64,000 nucleotides of DNA, taken from assembly GCA_051656645.1 (NCBI GenBank), contig JBOGCH010000040.1, positions 186,001-250,000 of the forward strand, read 5' to 3'. Both the position numbers and the translations under genes were made by a program. The notes under the pieces were generated by a model that was given only the letters and a program-made list of their open reading frames with translations, had not been told where the DNA came from and did not search any database. The DNA comes from JBOGCH01 sp051656645 (GTDB lineage Bacteria; Bacteroidota; Bacteroidia; Bacteroidales; Marinifilaceae). Numbering within the stretch: position 1 is the stretch's first letter; the number at the start of each line of letters is the position of its first letter. Shown here in pieces: positions 27,850 through 35,462 of the stretch.

Positions 27850-28457
27850 AAAATACTACAGCCTGATTATATAAAGTTGACGAGACGACATTGCCGGTAA
27901 TCAATAAGGAATTGAAGAAAGCTCGCACGTAACATAAGACATTAGCAGACCAAGCTTTGAGTGATACACTGCGTTTATACCGTATTGAAAAAATAGTTGA
28001 CAGTAAGGAATGGTCGTATAGTGAAAGAGCTACGTTACGAGCGGTGTTATCAATACCTATTATCCAACAAATGAAAGAATGGATGGAAGAGACCTATCCG
28101 ACCGTATTACCCAAAAGCCTTATCGGTAAGGCTATTGCTTACGCATATTCCATTTGGCCTAGGATGAGGGTGTATGTGGAGGAAGGGTACTTGAATATTG
28201 ATAATAATAGTGCGGAAAACGCAATACGTCCAATAGCGATATCACGAAAGGACTTTTTGTTTTGCGGAAATCATGAATCAGCGGAGAATACCGCAAACAT
28301 TTGTTCTCTGTTGGCATCGTGTAAACAATTAAATATTACTCCGAGAGCTTGGCTCATTAATGTTCTTAATAAACTACCGATGTATGTCGAGCAAAAAGAT
28401 ATCAAAGGAATCCAATCTCTACTACCCAATAGATGGATTGTGACGGACATTGTCTAA
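27850..28457 (+). pseudogene. IS66 transposase (TnpC) remnant
   Basis: The 3' part is a 166-codon frame whose NNSAENAIRPIAISRKDFLF block and following text are the C-terminal part of the IS66 DDE transposase. Just upstream, the catalytic first-Asp region is still legible but split by a 1-base frameshift (LQPDYIK in one frame, VDETTLPVINKE in the next). An in-frame TAA stands at 27930, and most of the central domain is missing between the two parts. The element keeps its right end at 28549-28568. It cannot make an active transposase. Confidence 0.85.
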
Positions 28458-28491
28458 AGAACTCTAATGAAAATCTAAAGAAATTTATCAT

Positions 28492-28544
28492 AACTCTAAT
28501 AAAACTCCAAAGAACAGATACCTCTTTGGAGTTTTATTAGAGTT
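28492..28544. terminator. Perfect 22-bp stem near the IS66 right end
   Basis: AACTCTAATAAAACTCCAAAGA (28492-28513) and its exact complement at 28523-28544 flank a 9-base loop. It lies between the transposase stop and the terminal repeat. A terminator that protects the element from read-through is likely. Confidence 0.65.
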
Positions 28545-28548
28545 AGAC

Positions 28549-28568
28549 GTAGTTTATCGGGGGCTTAC
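28549..28568 (+). repeat. IS66 terminal repeat, copy 2
   Basis: This is identical to the copy at 27808-27827 and marks the right end of the plus-strand transposase remnant. Confidence 0.75.
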
Positions 28569-28632
28569 TTTTATCATATAAATTGCACAAAAGAATTGCC
28601 TTCGACAAACAATTGAAGATATAGTTTTTATT

Positions 28633-28806
28633 CTATTTTATTATTCCTAATTGGCGTGCTATATCTTGTTGCATTTTAGTTAAAGGCTTTCTATGTATAT
28701 CTTTCTCCAACTCATATAAGCCATATAGAAATCTATGGAAATTATGAACATGATTTGGGAAGAGTTTAGTAAAACTTTTTTGAAGCTGCTGAATAAAAAC
28801 CTTATT
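28633..28806 (-). pseudogene. ptuB: 3' fragment of the HNH nuclease gene (ptuB-like) split by the prophage
   Basis: The minus-strand frame from the duplicated AATAA (28806-28802) to the stop at 28633 encodes a helical C-terminus: KVFIQQLQKSFTKLF ... YELEKDIHRKPLTKMQQDIARQLGIIK in shortened form. It has no start of its own. It continues in frame the N-terminal part at 61185-60350: 836 + 169 bases give 335 codons including the stop. Endings of the type RPL-K-x2-x-DIA-xLG are what I expect of HNH partners of PtuA ATPases. The prophage is thus inserted about 54 codons before the end of the gene. Confidence 0.8.
28802..28806. repeat. 5-bp target-site duplication, right copy (TTATT)
   Basis: TTATT here and at 60350-60354 flank the prophage. 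Mu-type transposition duplicates 5 bp, and removing the prophage with one copy restores the host reading frame. Confidence 0.8.
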
Positions 28807-28860
28807 ATATAATCGCCAAATTAAAATGTACAATTTATTAAATCAAATTGTACATTTTTT
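28807..28860. other. Prophage right end with two transposase-binding-like sites
   Basis: The end starts ATATAATCGCC. AAAATGTACAATTTATT (core GTAC at 28828-28831) and an inverted copy, AAATTGTACATTTT (core 28850-28853), form a 10-base-arm palindrome. The first core is 21 bases from the terminus, as at the left end. Confidence 0.65.
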
Positions 28861-28872
28861 ATATTTTGTGTA

Positions 28873-28903
28873 ATCGGCGTTTAAAATAAGTTTAAACGCC
28901 GAT
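28873..28903. terminator. Hairpin after the DGR genes
   Basis: ATCGGCGTTTAAA (28873-28885) and TTTAAACGCCGAT (28891-28903) form a perfect 13-bp stem with a 5-base loop, 15 bases beyond the last minus-strand gene. It probably ends the late tail/DGR transcript before the phage terminus. Confidence 0.75.
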
Positions 28904-28917
28904 GTATCATATTCACA

Positions 28918-29262
28918 CTAATCAACATCAGCTAGCATCCAGCCATCCTCGTTAATTAATTTTGTTGCGAATGGTATCTTACCATGCTGCGACTCTATAG
29001 CGATCAACTGACGTTGAATTAATAGACAAGTGCCCCACATTCGGGCTTTTTTTCCATTTCGATGAAGACGTAATTGCAAATCTACGTATTGATTTTCTTC
29101 ATCACTTTTATCCTTATTTGGATTCAATGTAGGTTTAATTTCCCAATCAAGAATATCAAATGTTTCACCTTCAAGTTCTTTGGGTTCATGCTTCTTTCCA
29201 ACAAATCCTCTTTTAACGGTAATCCCTAACTCCGAGAACCGTGGCAACTTCTTGTTTGACAT
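28918..29262 (-). CDS. Small protein downstream of the DGR reverse transcriptase (unknown)
   Basis: From ATG 29262 (MSNKKLPRFSELGI) the product is 114 residues. It is beta-rich, with strands around FDILDWEIKPTL, YVDLQLRLHRNGKKARMWGT and KIPFATKLINEDGWMLAD. The pattern suggests a compact barrel, possibly an OB-fold that could bind nucleic acid, but I do not recognise a family. It overlaps the preceding 115-codon gene by 50 bp and is the last gene before the phage right end. It occupies a place where DGRs often keep an accessory gene, but it is not the helical, basic Avd protein. An ATG at 29295 is a less likely start. Confidence 0.6.
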   Translation of the reverse strand: MSNKKLPRFSELGITVKRGFVGKKHEPKELEGETFDILDWEIKPTLNPNKDKSDEENQYVDLQLRLHRNGKKARMWGTCLLIQRQLIAIESQHGKIPFATKLINEDGWMLADVD

Positions 29263-29560
29263 CTTCGACAAATGTATTATAGTTAATAAATTCATTATTC
29301 TGTGGATTCATGACTCCCTTTCTAAGGAGCGCGTTTTCTTCGCCATTAGGATAATGATATGAAACAATTTGATTTACAATACTCTCGTACGACGGTACGC
29401 CATCACACAAATACCTCTTACAAGAGTATAATGACACATCACCTCGTTCATCTTGTAATGTCTGTCTGTCTATCTCTCTATTGTAATAAAATTGATCATT
29501 ACCTAACTCTTCTATTGGCTGTATCTGAATATCACTATATCCTTCTATTATTTTTCTCAT
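29213..29560 (-). CDS. Small protein following the DGR reverse transcriptase (unknown)
   Basis: The 115-residue product has no signal or membrane segment. It begins RKIIEGYSDIQIQPIEELGN and continues with CKRYLCDGVPSYESIV, NQIVSYHYPNGEENALLRKG and a C-terminal helix FVEDVKQEVATVLGV. The helical, acidic C-terminus and place after a fibre-linked cassette resemble proteins found with Bacteroidetes phage tail fibres, so a fibre chaperone is possible. A role in the retroelement is the alternative. Its start overlaps the reverse transcriptase stop by 26 bp, implying coupled translation. Confidence 0.6.
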   Translation of the reverse strand: MRKIIEGYSDIQIQPIEELGNDQFYYNREIDRQTLQDERGDVSLYSCKRYLCDGVPSYESIVNQIVSYHYPNGEENALLRKGVMNPQNNEFINYNTFVEDVKQEVATVLGVRDYR

Positions 29561-30497
29561 GATGTCTTTTTATTAGTTTCTTCATTAAATGATTACAATC
29601 AGCATAACTCATTATTCCATAGTAACTGGCTATACTTTTTATAGATTTTGCCTTTTTAAATGCATTCTTTTTAATCCTCTTTCTAATTCTTGTATGTGTA
29701 GGATAGATTATATATCCCATAAAATCCATAGGCCTTTTATGTATATCATGCACACCTGACGTAGCCTTAATGCTTTGTTTTAAATAGACTCTTACAAATC
29801 TCTTTATCTTCTCTTGCCACTCAAGGACCTGCTTTGGACAAGATCCCATGATCCTTATATCATCTGCATATCTATAATAATATTTTATCTTAAGGATGTG
29901 CTTAGCATATTTATCCAACTTATCAAGCAAAACATTTGCGGCAAACGGAGAAAAAGGATTACCTATTGGCAGATCATCAGACGAGTCCAGTATGACACAA
30001 TGCAATCTATGTAATTTTTCACCTTTATATAGATCATTAAACGCTGTCTTCAATATTTCGATATTCACAGTTGGATAAAATTTACATATATCTAATTCTG
30101 AGAAATATCTTGTCCCGTTTGTATCTTTTTTCAGTGCGTTACAAACTGCCAAATAACAAGCAATCTGCCCTCGTCCAATTATACAACAATAAGAGTCGCG
30201 TATCATCCTTTTTTCCGCGTAACTTCTTGTCAACTCAAGTACAGCATGCTGCACTATCAAATCCCGGAAAGGTGCAATCTTAATTCTCCTCAATTTCCCA
30301 TTGTCACACATCAACTCAATTTCTTTGTATGGCGCCGGAGTGTAACTACCTGAAACTATATCGTCACAAAGTTGTTTTAAGTTCTCATCTCTGTTTTTAT
30401 CAAACGATCTGTACCTGTGGGGACCCTTATTCTTTTTTGCAAGTTCATATCCTTTATATATATCTATATTATTAAAATCAACTCTTATCCGCTTCAT
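29535..30497 (-). CDS. DGR reverse transcriptase
   Basis: The 320-residue enzyme has the retron/DGR-type reverse-transcriptase core. Visible motifs are motif 1-2 (APFRDLIVQHAVLELT), SELDICKFYPTVN for motif A with a catalytic Asp, LPIGNPFSPFAANVLLDKLD for motif B with Pro-Ile-Gly-Asn, and YYRYADDIRIMG for motif C with the YADD box. A basic thumb (HKRPMDFMGYIIYPTHTRIRKR) follows. DGR enzymes copy the TR transcript with adenine-specific errors and the cDNA replaces VR in the target gene. It lies 124 bases downstream of TR on the same strand. No maturase or endonuclease domain is present, which excludes a group II intron. Confidence 0.93.
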   Translation of the reverse strand: MKRIRVDFNNIDIYKGYELAKKNKGPHRYRSFDKNRDENLKQLCDDIVSGSYTPAPYKEIELMCDNGKLRRIKIAPFRDLIVQHAVLELTRSYAEKRMIRDSYCCIIGRGQIACYLAVCNALKKDTNGTRYFSELDICKFYPTVNIEILKTAFNDLYKGEKLHRLHCVILDSSDDLPIGNPFSPFAANVLLDKLDKYAKHILKIKYYYRYADDIRIMGSCPKQVLEWQEKIKRFVRVYLKQSIKATSGVHDIHKRPMDFMGYIIYPTHTRIRKRIKKNAFKKAKSIKSIASYYGIMSYADCNHLMKKLIKRHHEKNNRRI

Positions 30498-30620
30498 ATT
30501 GTTTCATATCAGTGTGAGCCAAGGCGCTTTCAAGCTAGCTACTAACGCCATTATACTTACGTGATTTTTTACCTCTGCTTTCGCTTCAACAGTATGGCTA
30601 CATATTTTTTATTATCACTT
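30498..30620 (-). other. TR-RT spacer RNA region
   Basis: About 120 bases separate TR from the reverse transcriptase start. Immediately 3' of TR the sequence still reads as codons (SDNKKYVAILLKRKQR then stop, in line with TR). In studied DGRs the RNA just 3' of TR is needed for cDNA priming, so this stretch probably has that role. Confidence 0.5.
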
Positions 30621-30728
30621 AGGCGAGCCCCGATGTTCGAGTTCGTAGACCGGGCACCGTTGTTCGAGTTCACATACCACGGGGCGCAATTACGACCGTT
30701 GTTCGCAGAACCACCGACCAAACAGGCT
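30621..30728 (-). repeat. DGR template repeat (TR)
   Basis: The 108-bp segment matches 30785-30892 at constant offset 164. On the coding (minus) strand all ten internal differences fall on TR adenines; the one non-adenine mismatch is at the 5' edge (30723). TR is dense in AAC codons (NN, RN, NSNN, TNSN when read in frame), the usual design for wide amino-acid sampling. It starts 22 bases past the target gene stop. Confidence 0.95.
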
Positions 30729-30750
30729 CAAAATATGTCCGCCGTTCCGC

Positions 30751-32502
30751 CTATCGGCGGCGAGTTTGCGGTCTTCGACCACTGAGGCGAGCCCCGAAGG
30801 ACGAGTCCGTAGACCGGGCACCGTAGTACGAGTTCACATACCACGGGGCGCAACTACGACCGGAGTGCGCAGAACCACCGACCAAAAAGGCTGTCCATTT
30901 AGCTGGTTCGCCCACAGCCGGAAAAGCAGGTGCATAAAAATAACATGCATATCTTTTCCCCGTGCCACTGCCAACAGAGGCAGGCATCATGCCGTGCATT
31001 TCCTTTACATATCCCTCCCGCGATGGTAATTGATACGTTTTGGAATATCCATCACTTCCAGTATCTGCATCACCCTTTAAGATATATGCAAATCTATTCT
31101 GATCGTCTCTATGTTCAATGTTTATACCTGCAATCCACTGCCACATGGTGCCTGATAAATCATCCCAGCCACCACAAGACAGATAACTGAAAGAAATATC
31201 AAAACCTAATATCCGCCATCTATGACCTATGGTTGTAAAAATATCAGCAGACAATGACAATTGATGATTACTGTCTTTCCCTGTAATTAAAGCAGTGTCC
31301 ATTGTGGTATCATTCTGAATTGTCTTTCCAATCCAGAATGACGCATCTCTATATTGGAATACCTCGTTGCAATAAATAGCCCCTGATACGATTTTATCAA
31401 CCCTTCCTCTAATACCATCACGCCATGTCTTCGTGATAAAACCATCTTGAATCCCATGCTGAAGGACTCCCTCAAGCATATAATTAGGATTTGCATAAAT
31501 GCCATTGAAAAACGCAATCCATTCGTATGTTTTTAAATTTGACCAATTACTACCACTTCCACCTCTATAAACCCCGCCATCACGAACCGGATCAGCCCAC
31601 CAATCCGAACAACAATTGTGTACTATAACCATGTTTCTAATTATGCGATACATCTCATAATCCTCAATCTGCCATCCAGCACCTCTTAAATAGGCTGCAT
31701 TTTGAGCCGATACGCGAGTTAAATTTCCTGCACATCTACCCAACAAACTAGCATCGCTATCTTCATCAAGAGTTGCGACATTTGTTCCTCCACGATAGTC
31801 TAAACTACGGTTAAAAACAGACGCAAGCTTACCTGTTGAGCGTTGTATTGTCGATAAAGATGGAGCTGATAAAATATCATCATCAACAAATGTTGCGGCC
31901 ATGCCCCCAATCTCAAAGTAGGATGTGGAAAATAACTTATACTCTTCATGGTCATGTATTCCATCAAAATAATAAAAACCTCCCGGAATAACGATCATCA
32001 CCTGGCCATCAGTTCCATCTAAACTAACAGGACCACCATCTAAACGCCTTCCGGCATTTTGTGGATCCAAAATATAATTATCTGTCATATCGTCGTTAAC
32101 GACAGCTAAATATCTACTATTCCATACCGGATCTATTTTTAGCAAGGATTCGTTATATGGCTCCCATCGCGTCGCGTCCATATCAATTCGACGCTTAACC
32201 CCATAAACAGATAGATAGTTTGTAGGTATTTGCGATAAAGGGATTTTTCCATTCTCGTCTAAGTCTGCTTTTTTCGTAAGTTCGCTACCTACATTTTCAG
32301 GCAAATTTTCCACTTTGTTTTTTTCTAAAGTCGTGTAATTATTGTCACTTAGTACTTTACCACCATCTGCATTTTTCTTTTTTTCAATTTCAAGTGCCAT
32401 ATCTTCAAGTAATCCACCAATCCTATTCGCTGTGTTTGCACCAGGGATGGTTTCATTTTTGATGACCGCTGCTCTATTTTTTATTTCATTGATTGTTGCC
32501 AT
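30751..32502 (-). CDS. DGR-diversified tail fibre / receptor-binding protein
   Basis: The 583-residue protein starts with a phage-fibre-like N-terminus (INEIKNRAAVIKNETIPGAN, GGLLEDMALEIEKKKN) and ends in a formylglycine-generating-enzyme/C-type-lectin-like domain (about residues 430-575; GGWDDLSGTMWQWIAG, YQLPSREGYVKEMHG, FPAVGEPAKW). The variable stretch is HSGRSCAPWYVNSYYGAR followed by STDSSFGARL near residues 535-565, with TR asparagines changed to H, S, S, Y, Y, D and S. Such lectin folds tolerate variable surface residues, so the fibre probably selects new host receptors. It is the last structural gene of the tail operon. Confidence 0.9.
   Translation of the reverse strand: MATINEIKNRAAVIKNETIPGANTANRIGGLLEDMALEIEKKKNADGGKVLSDNNYTTLEKNKVENLPENVGSELTKKADLDENGKIPLSQIPTNYLSVYGVKRRIDMDATRWEPYNESLLKIDPVWNSRYLAVVNDDMTDNYILDPQNAGRRLDGGPVSLDGTDGQVMIVIPGGFYYFDGIHDHEEYKLFSTSYFEIGGMAATFVDDDILSAPSLSTIQRSTGKLASVFNRSLDYRGGTNVATLDEDSDASLLGRCAGNLTRVSAQNAAYLRGAGWQIEDYEMYRIIRNMVIVHNCCSDWWADPVRDGGVYRGGSGSNWSNLKTYEWIAFFNGIYANPNYMLEGVLQHGIQDGFITKTWRDGIRGRVDKIVSGAIYCNEVFQYRDASFWIGKTIQNDTTMDTALITGKDSNHQLSLSADIFTTIGHRWRILGFDISFSYLSCGGWDDLSGTMWQWIAGINIEHRDDQNRFAYILKGDADTGSDGYSKTYQLPSREGYVKEMHGMMPASVGSGTGKRYACYFYAPAFPAVGEPAKWTAFLVGGSAHSGRSCAPWYVNSYYGARSTDSSFGARLSGRRPQTRRR
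30785..30892 (-). repeat. DGR variable repeat (VR)
   Basis: This is the copy of TR within the 3' end of the fibre gene. Substitutions relative to TR on the coding strand are A to C, T or G only. The shared 3' edge (GGGGCTCGCCT, then A in TR or C in VR, then AGTG) marks the initiation-of-mutagenic-homing region. Confidence 0.95.
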
Positions 32503-32595
32503 ATTAATTGAATGTTAAGTCAAACGTAAAATCAAAATAACTGCTTATCAACGTATGACCACATAGGTCAACTGTTGCTAAATTATACACCAACA

Positions 32596-32877
32596 TCACA
32601 CTAAAGCCTTAATGGATGTCGGCTCATTTGTACACACTACACGTAGGAATTGACCTCTTATTCCTCCGGTTACACCCACTTCAGAGATTCCATCCGTAGA
32701 TACTGTTAATCCCGGTATATCACAAAAATCATCACCGGTAATTGAACGCTGCACTGTAAAGGTGCTCTGTACTGATACCTTTACCTGTATCGCAGCGTTT
32801 ATCCCGTCCAACTGGACCGATTCCGACACATACTTGCCATCAACAAGTGTCGCGTTTAAGGTTGTTAATTTTGCCAT
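32596..32877 (-). CDS. Small tail-module protein, unknown
   Basis: From ATG 32877 (MAKLTTLNATLVDGKYVSES) the product has 93 residues, beta-rich throughout (VQLDGINAAIQVKVSVQSTF, VQRSITGDDFCDIPGL, GQFLRVVCTNEPTSIKAL). It resembles a single immunoglobulin-like or head-fibre-like domain, which fits a position between baseplate and fibre genes. An upstream ATG at 32913 lies inside the previous gene and is less likely. Confidence 0.55.
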   Translation of the reverse strand: MAKLTTLNATLVDGKYVSESVQLDGINAAIQVKVSVQSTFTVQRSITGDDFCDIPGLTVSTDGISEVGVTGGIRGQFLRVVCTNEPTSIKALV

Positions 32878-32894
32878 CTGTTTAATATTAAAAG

Positions 32895-33209
32895 TTATAC
32901 ACCTATAGGGCAACTATTCGTATTTTCTTTATATGCTTCGTATCCTGCAATCGTATCATTATCAATGTTTAATCCGGACTCTCTGGATTCCACATAAGCC
33001 TTAAAAAAATTAAGTCTATTGTTATAGTCCCAATTCATCATTGATGCTAATTCAGCGTCCGTTATTGCCGGAAAGGTTGCACCATTATGAGTAAACTCCA
33101 GTCGACCATCATATAACTTGCGATCATATCCGGGGATTATCTGCCCATTCACTTTTTTTGTAAGCTCAAGCGTTAGCGAACGCTGCTTACCTGTGTTTAC
33201 ATAAGCCAT
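32895..33209 (-). CDS. Small tail-module protein, unknown
   Basis: The 104-residue product (MAYVNTGKQRSLTLELTKKV, then a region around AELASMMNWDYNNRLNFFKAYVES) has no recognised domain. It starts one base after the tail-protein-I gene stop and likely belongs to the fibre-attachment or baseplate group. The short helical block rich in Asn and aromatic residues is the most distinctive part. Confidence 0.55.
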   Translation of the reverse strand: MAYVNTGKQRSLTLELTKKVNGQIIPGYDRKLYDGRLEFTHNGATFPAITDAELASMMNWDYNNRLNFFKAYVESRESGLNIDNDTIAGYEAYKENTNSCPIGV

Positions 33210-33210
33210 G

Positions 33211-34041
33211 TTAATTATTTTTTATTTTATAAACATAATTGCCATCTGTTTCCGGAGAGATACTTAACAATTCAACCTTGTAATCATCATACCAATCCAC
33301 CCAGTAACTATCTAGTCTATTCCAATCAAATTCATAATCCGTTTGATGCAAAGATGCTGATACTGTTGCACTTTTAATACTTTGCCAATAACCGTTTCTC
33401 TTACCCATAAGCGTATAAGTAATTCTCAATACACTCGTGGAATAATTATTAATATCTGTAGACTGTGGATCAACTACAATATTCACTTTGTTTTGACTTC
33501 CTGTAGATCCACCGCTGGTCACTGGTTGAGGAACTATAAAAATAAGTGGACCTCGCTGACATAAATGGTTTACCCATTTAACTTCCGTAACATCTTCCCG
33601 GCGTTCACATACATGACTAATAAACCTATTCTCCCATGATGCATTGGCACGCTCACATACATGGCCCTTAAATTCTACACTCCACGACATATCGCTAAAT
33701 AGTATCTGATAACTTTTACCGGCCAATTTGTATTTGTTTAGTAGAGCATGCAATCGCTGTTCATCCACATATTCATTAACATTTACAATGAAATCTATTG
33801 GTTTTCCATCACCTTCAACAATCAGAGCTCCAGCGCCAAGTTCATCGTAAATCATCCGCTCCAGCGACATCGATGAATAATTGCGCAACGCTACCGCTCT
33901 TGTCTTTGACATATACAACAACAAGGATGCATGACACACTTTTATCTGCCCAACCATCACCGCAAGCAGAGATATCATCTTTACGCGTCTTAATTGCCGT
34001 GGCAACAAATCACTTATTAACTTTGTCCAGTTTAAATCCAT
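33211..34041 (-). CDS. Baseplate/tail protein I-like (Mu gp48 position)
   Basis: The 276-residue protein follows the J-like wedge gene with overlapping start and stop, the position of Mu gp48/P2 I. Its N-terminus (LNWTKLISDLLPRQLRR) suits an assembly helix. In the middle, H(V/L)C(E/Q)R occurs three times at about 18-residue spacing (GHVCERA, SHVCERR, NHLCQRG), which is unusual. The C-terminal third is a beta-sandwich. Assignment rests on order more than on sequence. Confidence 0.6.
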   Translation of the reverse strand: MDLNWTKLISDLLPRQLRRVKMISLLAVMVGQIKVCHASLLLYMSKTRAVALRNYSSMSLERMIYDELGAGALIVEGDGKPIDFIVNVNEYVDEQRLHALLNKYKLAGKSYQILFSDMSWSVEFKGHVCERANASWENRFISHVCERREDVTEVKWVNHLCQRGPLIFIVPQPVTSGGSTGSQNKVNIVVDPQSTDINNYSTSVLRITYTLMGKRNGYWQSIKSATVSASLHQTDYEFDWNRLDSYWVDWYDDYKVELLSISPETDGNYVYKIKNN

Positions 34042-34886
34042 TATTGAGGAAGATAACTTAAATTAAAAACATCAATTATAAACGATCCTGAAGCACTTTC
34101 AACCGTTTGACCAACCACCTCGCTCGCCACATCAGACACAGCCGACTGGTGCGTCACCCCGGTTAAAATAACATCATCAACACCTACTGCCGACTGGATA
34201 GCATCAATGAGTTTTGTCTTATTGAAGACTCCACCGTATATAATCCCATCCAAATAAGTCTTTATAGCATGCTCTACGGGCTTTATACCGGTACTAGTGA
34301 GCAACTGTCCAGTACTATTTAACAACAAAGGGTTATAGTTTATCTGCGCAGTAACGGATAGTTTATCCGGGCTTTTAGACACAATATCATAATGTACTCC
34401 GGCGGCACCAACTTGCTTTATATAAACACCAAACCTTGACAATTGCTCAGGTGTTAATGCACCCTTATTTGTCGCAGATACAAGCAATCTTAATTTAGTT
34501 ACACCATCAACATCAACTTGTCGCACAGCCGCATATTTAACAATCCTGGCGCTATCATCTATCGTGTCGTATACAAATCTATATTGACCATCCAAGCTAA
34601 CATTATATCCATCCTGATACGCTAAACACATCTTATGATACCACGGAATAGAGCACATATAATTACTCTCTATTATAGACGTAATACTATCTTGATAATC
34701 TCCAATTATACACTCCAACAACCACAGCGACATAGATACTACTTGTATTAATAATGCCTCTATAGCAACCTTACTAAACTGCTCATCAAACGTCTTGCCT
34801 GCTACTAATCCATAAATTTTAGCCAATTCTACATTCGTAACAAAATCAGCCTTCATGGCATCGCTTATCTCTTTGCGTGTTCTCAT
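34041..34886 (-). CDS. Baseplate wedge protein J-like (Mu gp47)
   Basis: The 281-residue protein matches the baseplate J family in its C-terminal half: YDIVSKSPDKLSVTAQINYN, GIKPVEHAIKTYLDGIIYGG and AVGVDDVILTG are the usual core. J proteins join the inner baseplate ring to the fibre network in contractile phages. Start and stop overlap neighbours on both sides, indicating a tight translational unit. Confidence 0.78.
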   Translation of the reverse strand: MRTRKEISDAMKADFVTNVELAKIYGLVAGKTFDEQFSKVAIEALLIQVVSMSLWLLECIIGDYQDSITSIIESNYMCSIPWYHKMCLAYQDGYNVSLDGQYRFVYDTIDDSARIVKYAAVRQVDVDGVTKLRLLVSATNKGALTPEQLSRFGVYIKQVGAAGVHYDIVSKSPDKLSVTAQINYNPLLLNSTGQLLTSTGIKPVEHAIKTYLDGIIYGGVFNKTKLIDAIQSAVGVDDVILTGVTHQSAVSDVASEVVGQTVESASGSFIIDVFNLSYLPQ

Positions 34887-35161
34887 TAGTCAAAAGTTAA
34901 ATCAAACGTTACATCAAACATATTCACATTATCAACCATCGTCACAGGTGGATTTGATACCGGGATAATAGTTGCTTGCCTATACTCGGCAACAATCTTT
35001 TTATCAATATCGCACTCTCCAATAACAAGTTCACATCCACCAATCTCATCAGTAATTACAATCCCATTAGCAATGGCAATCAAATAAGCATTATCAAGTA
35101 TACCTGTATACTGCAATGCTATATCCCAAATATTTTGTCCCGGTAAAACTTTAACCTTCAT
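34886..35161 (-). CDS. LysM-like small baseplate protein
   Basis: The 91-residue product opens with VKVLPGQNIWDIALQYTGIL, a LysM-type fold (PGQxxWDIA), followed by YLIAIANGIVITDEI. Such small LysM proteins (T4 gp53-like) bind baseplate wedges. It lies between the W-like and J-like genes and overlaps the former by 11 bp. Confidence 0.65.
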   Translation of the reverse strand: MKVKVLPGQNIWDIALQYTGILDNAYLIAIANGIVITDEIGGCELVIGECDIDKKIVAEYRQATIIPVSNPPVTMVDNVNMFDVTFDLTFD

Positions 35162-35462
35162 CAGCCAATATATTTAAGTTTCCGGCACGCAAACCAATTT
35201 CATTGATACGAATACAATCCATCTTAAATTGATTGCGTATCTCTCTAAACATCGCCACCGGAGAGTCATCATTAATAAATCCTATCATCCCCACACCCAG
35301 TAATGGATGCTCTTTAAAATCACCCTTGTCCGCCTCAAGCAACAGCTTCTGCCTCTGTCTAAATACATCACCGATACAAAGGCCACCTGTAATTAAACCG
35401 GCATCGTCTCTAACCACATCAATAACTAAGTCGTTATTGTCATCAATTAACAATGCTTCCAT
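35151..35462 (-). CDS. Baseplate wedge protein GpW/gp25-like (Mu gp46)
   Basis: The 103-residue protein corresponds to the gp25-like lysozyme-fold wedge subunit. Blocks include RQRQKLLLEADKGDFKEHPL and GVGMIGFINDDS, where the phage-wide (D/E)FKEHP motif sits. It sits directly after the spike gene, sharing its stop/start bases. Confidence 0.72.
   Translation of the reverse strand: MEALLIDDNNDLVIDVVRDDAGLITGGLCIGDVFRQRQKLLLEADKGDFKEHPLLGVGMIGFINDDSPVAMFREIRNQFKMDCIRINEIGLRAGNLNILADEG

Noticed and set aside
29535..30497. Group II intron or retron reverse transcriptase
   Set aside because: No maturase or endonuclease domain and no msr/msd hairpin RNA, while a TR/VR pair with adenine-only changes fits a DGR.
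30561..31190. Plus-strand frames across TR and VR
   Set aside because: They are shadows of the TR and the fibre gene; differences follow the minus-strand adenine pattern.
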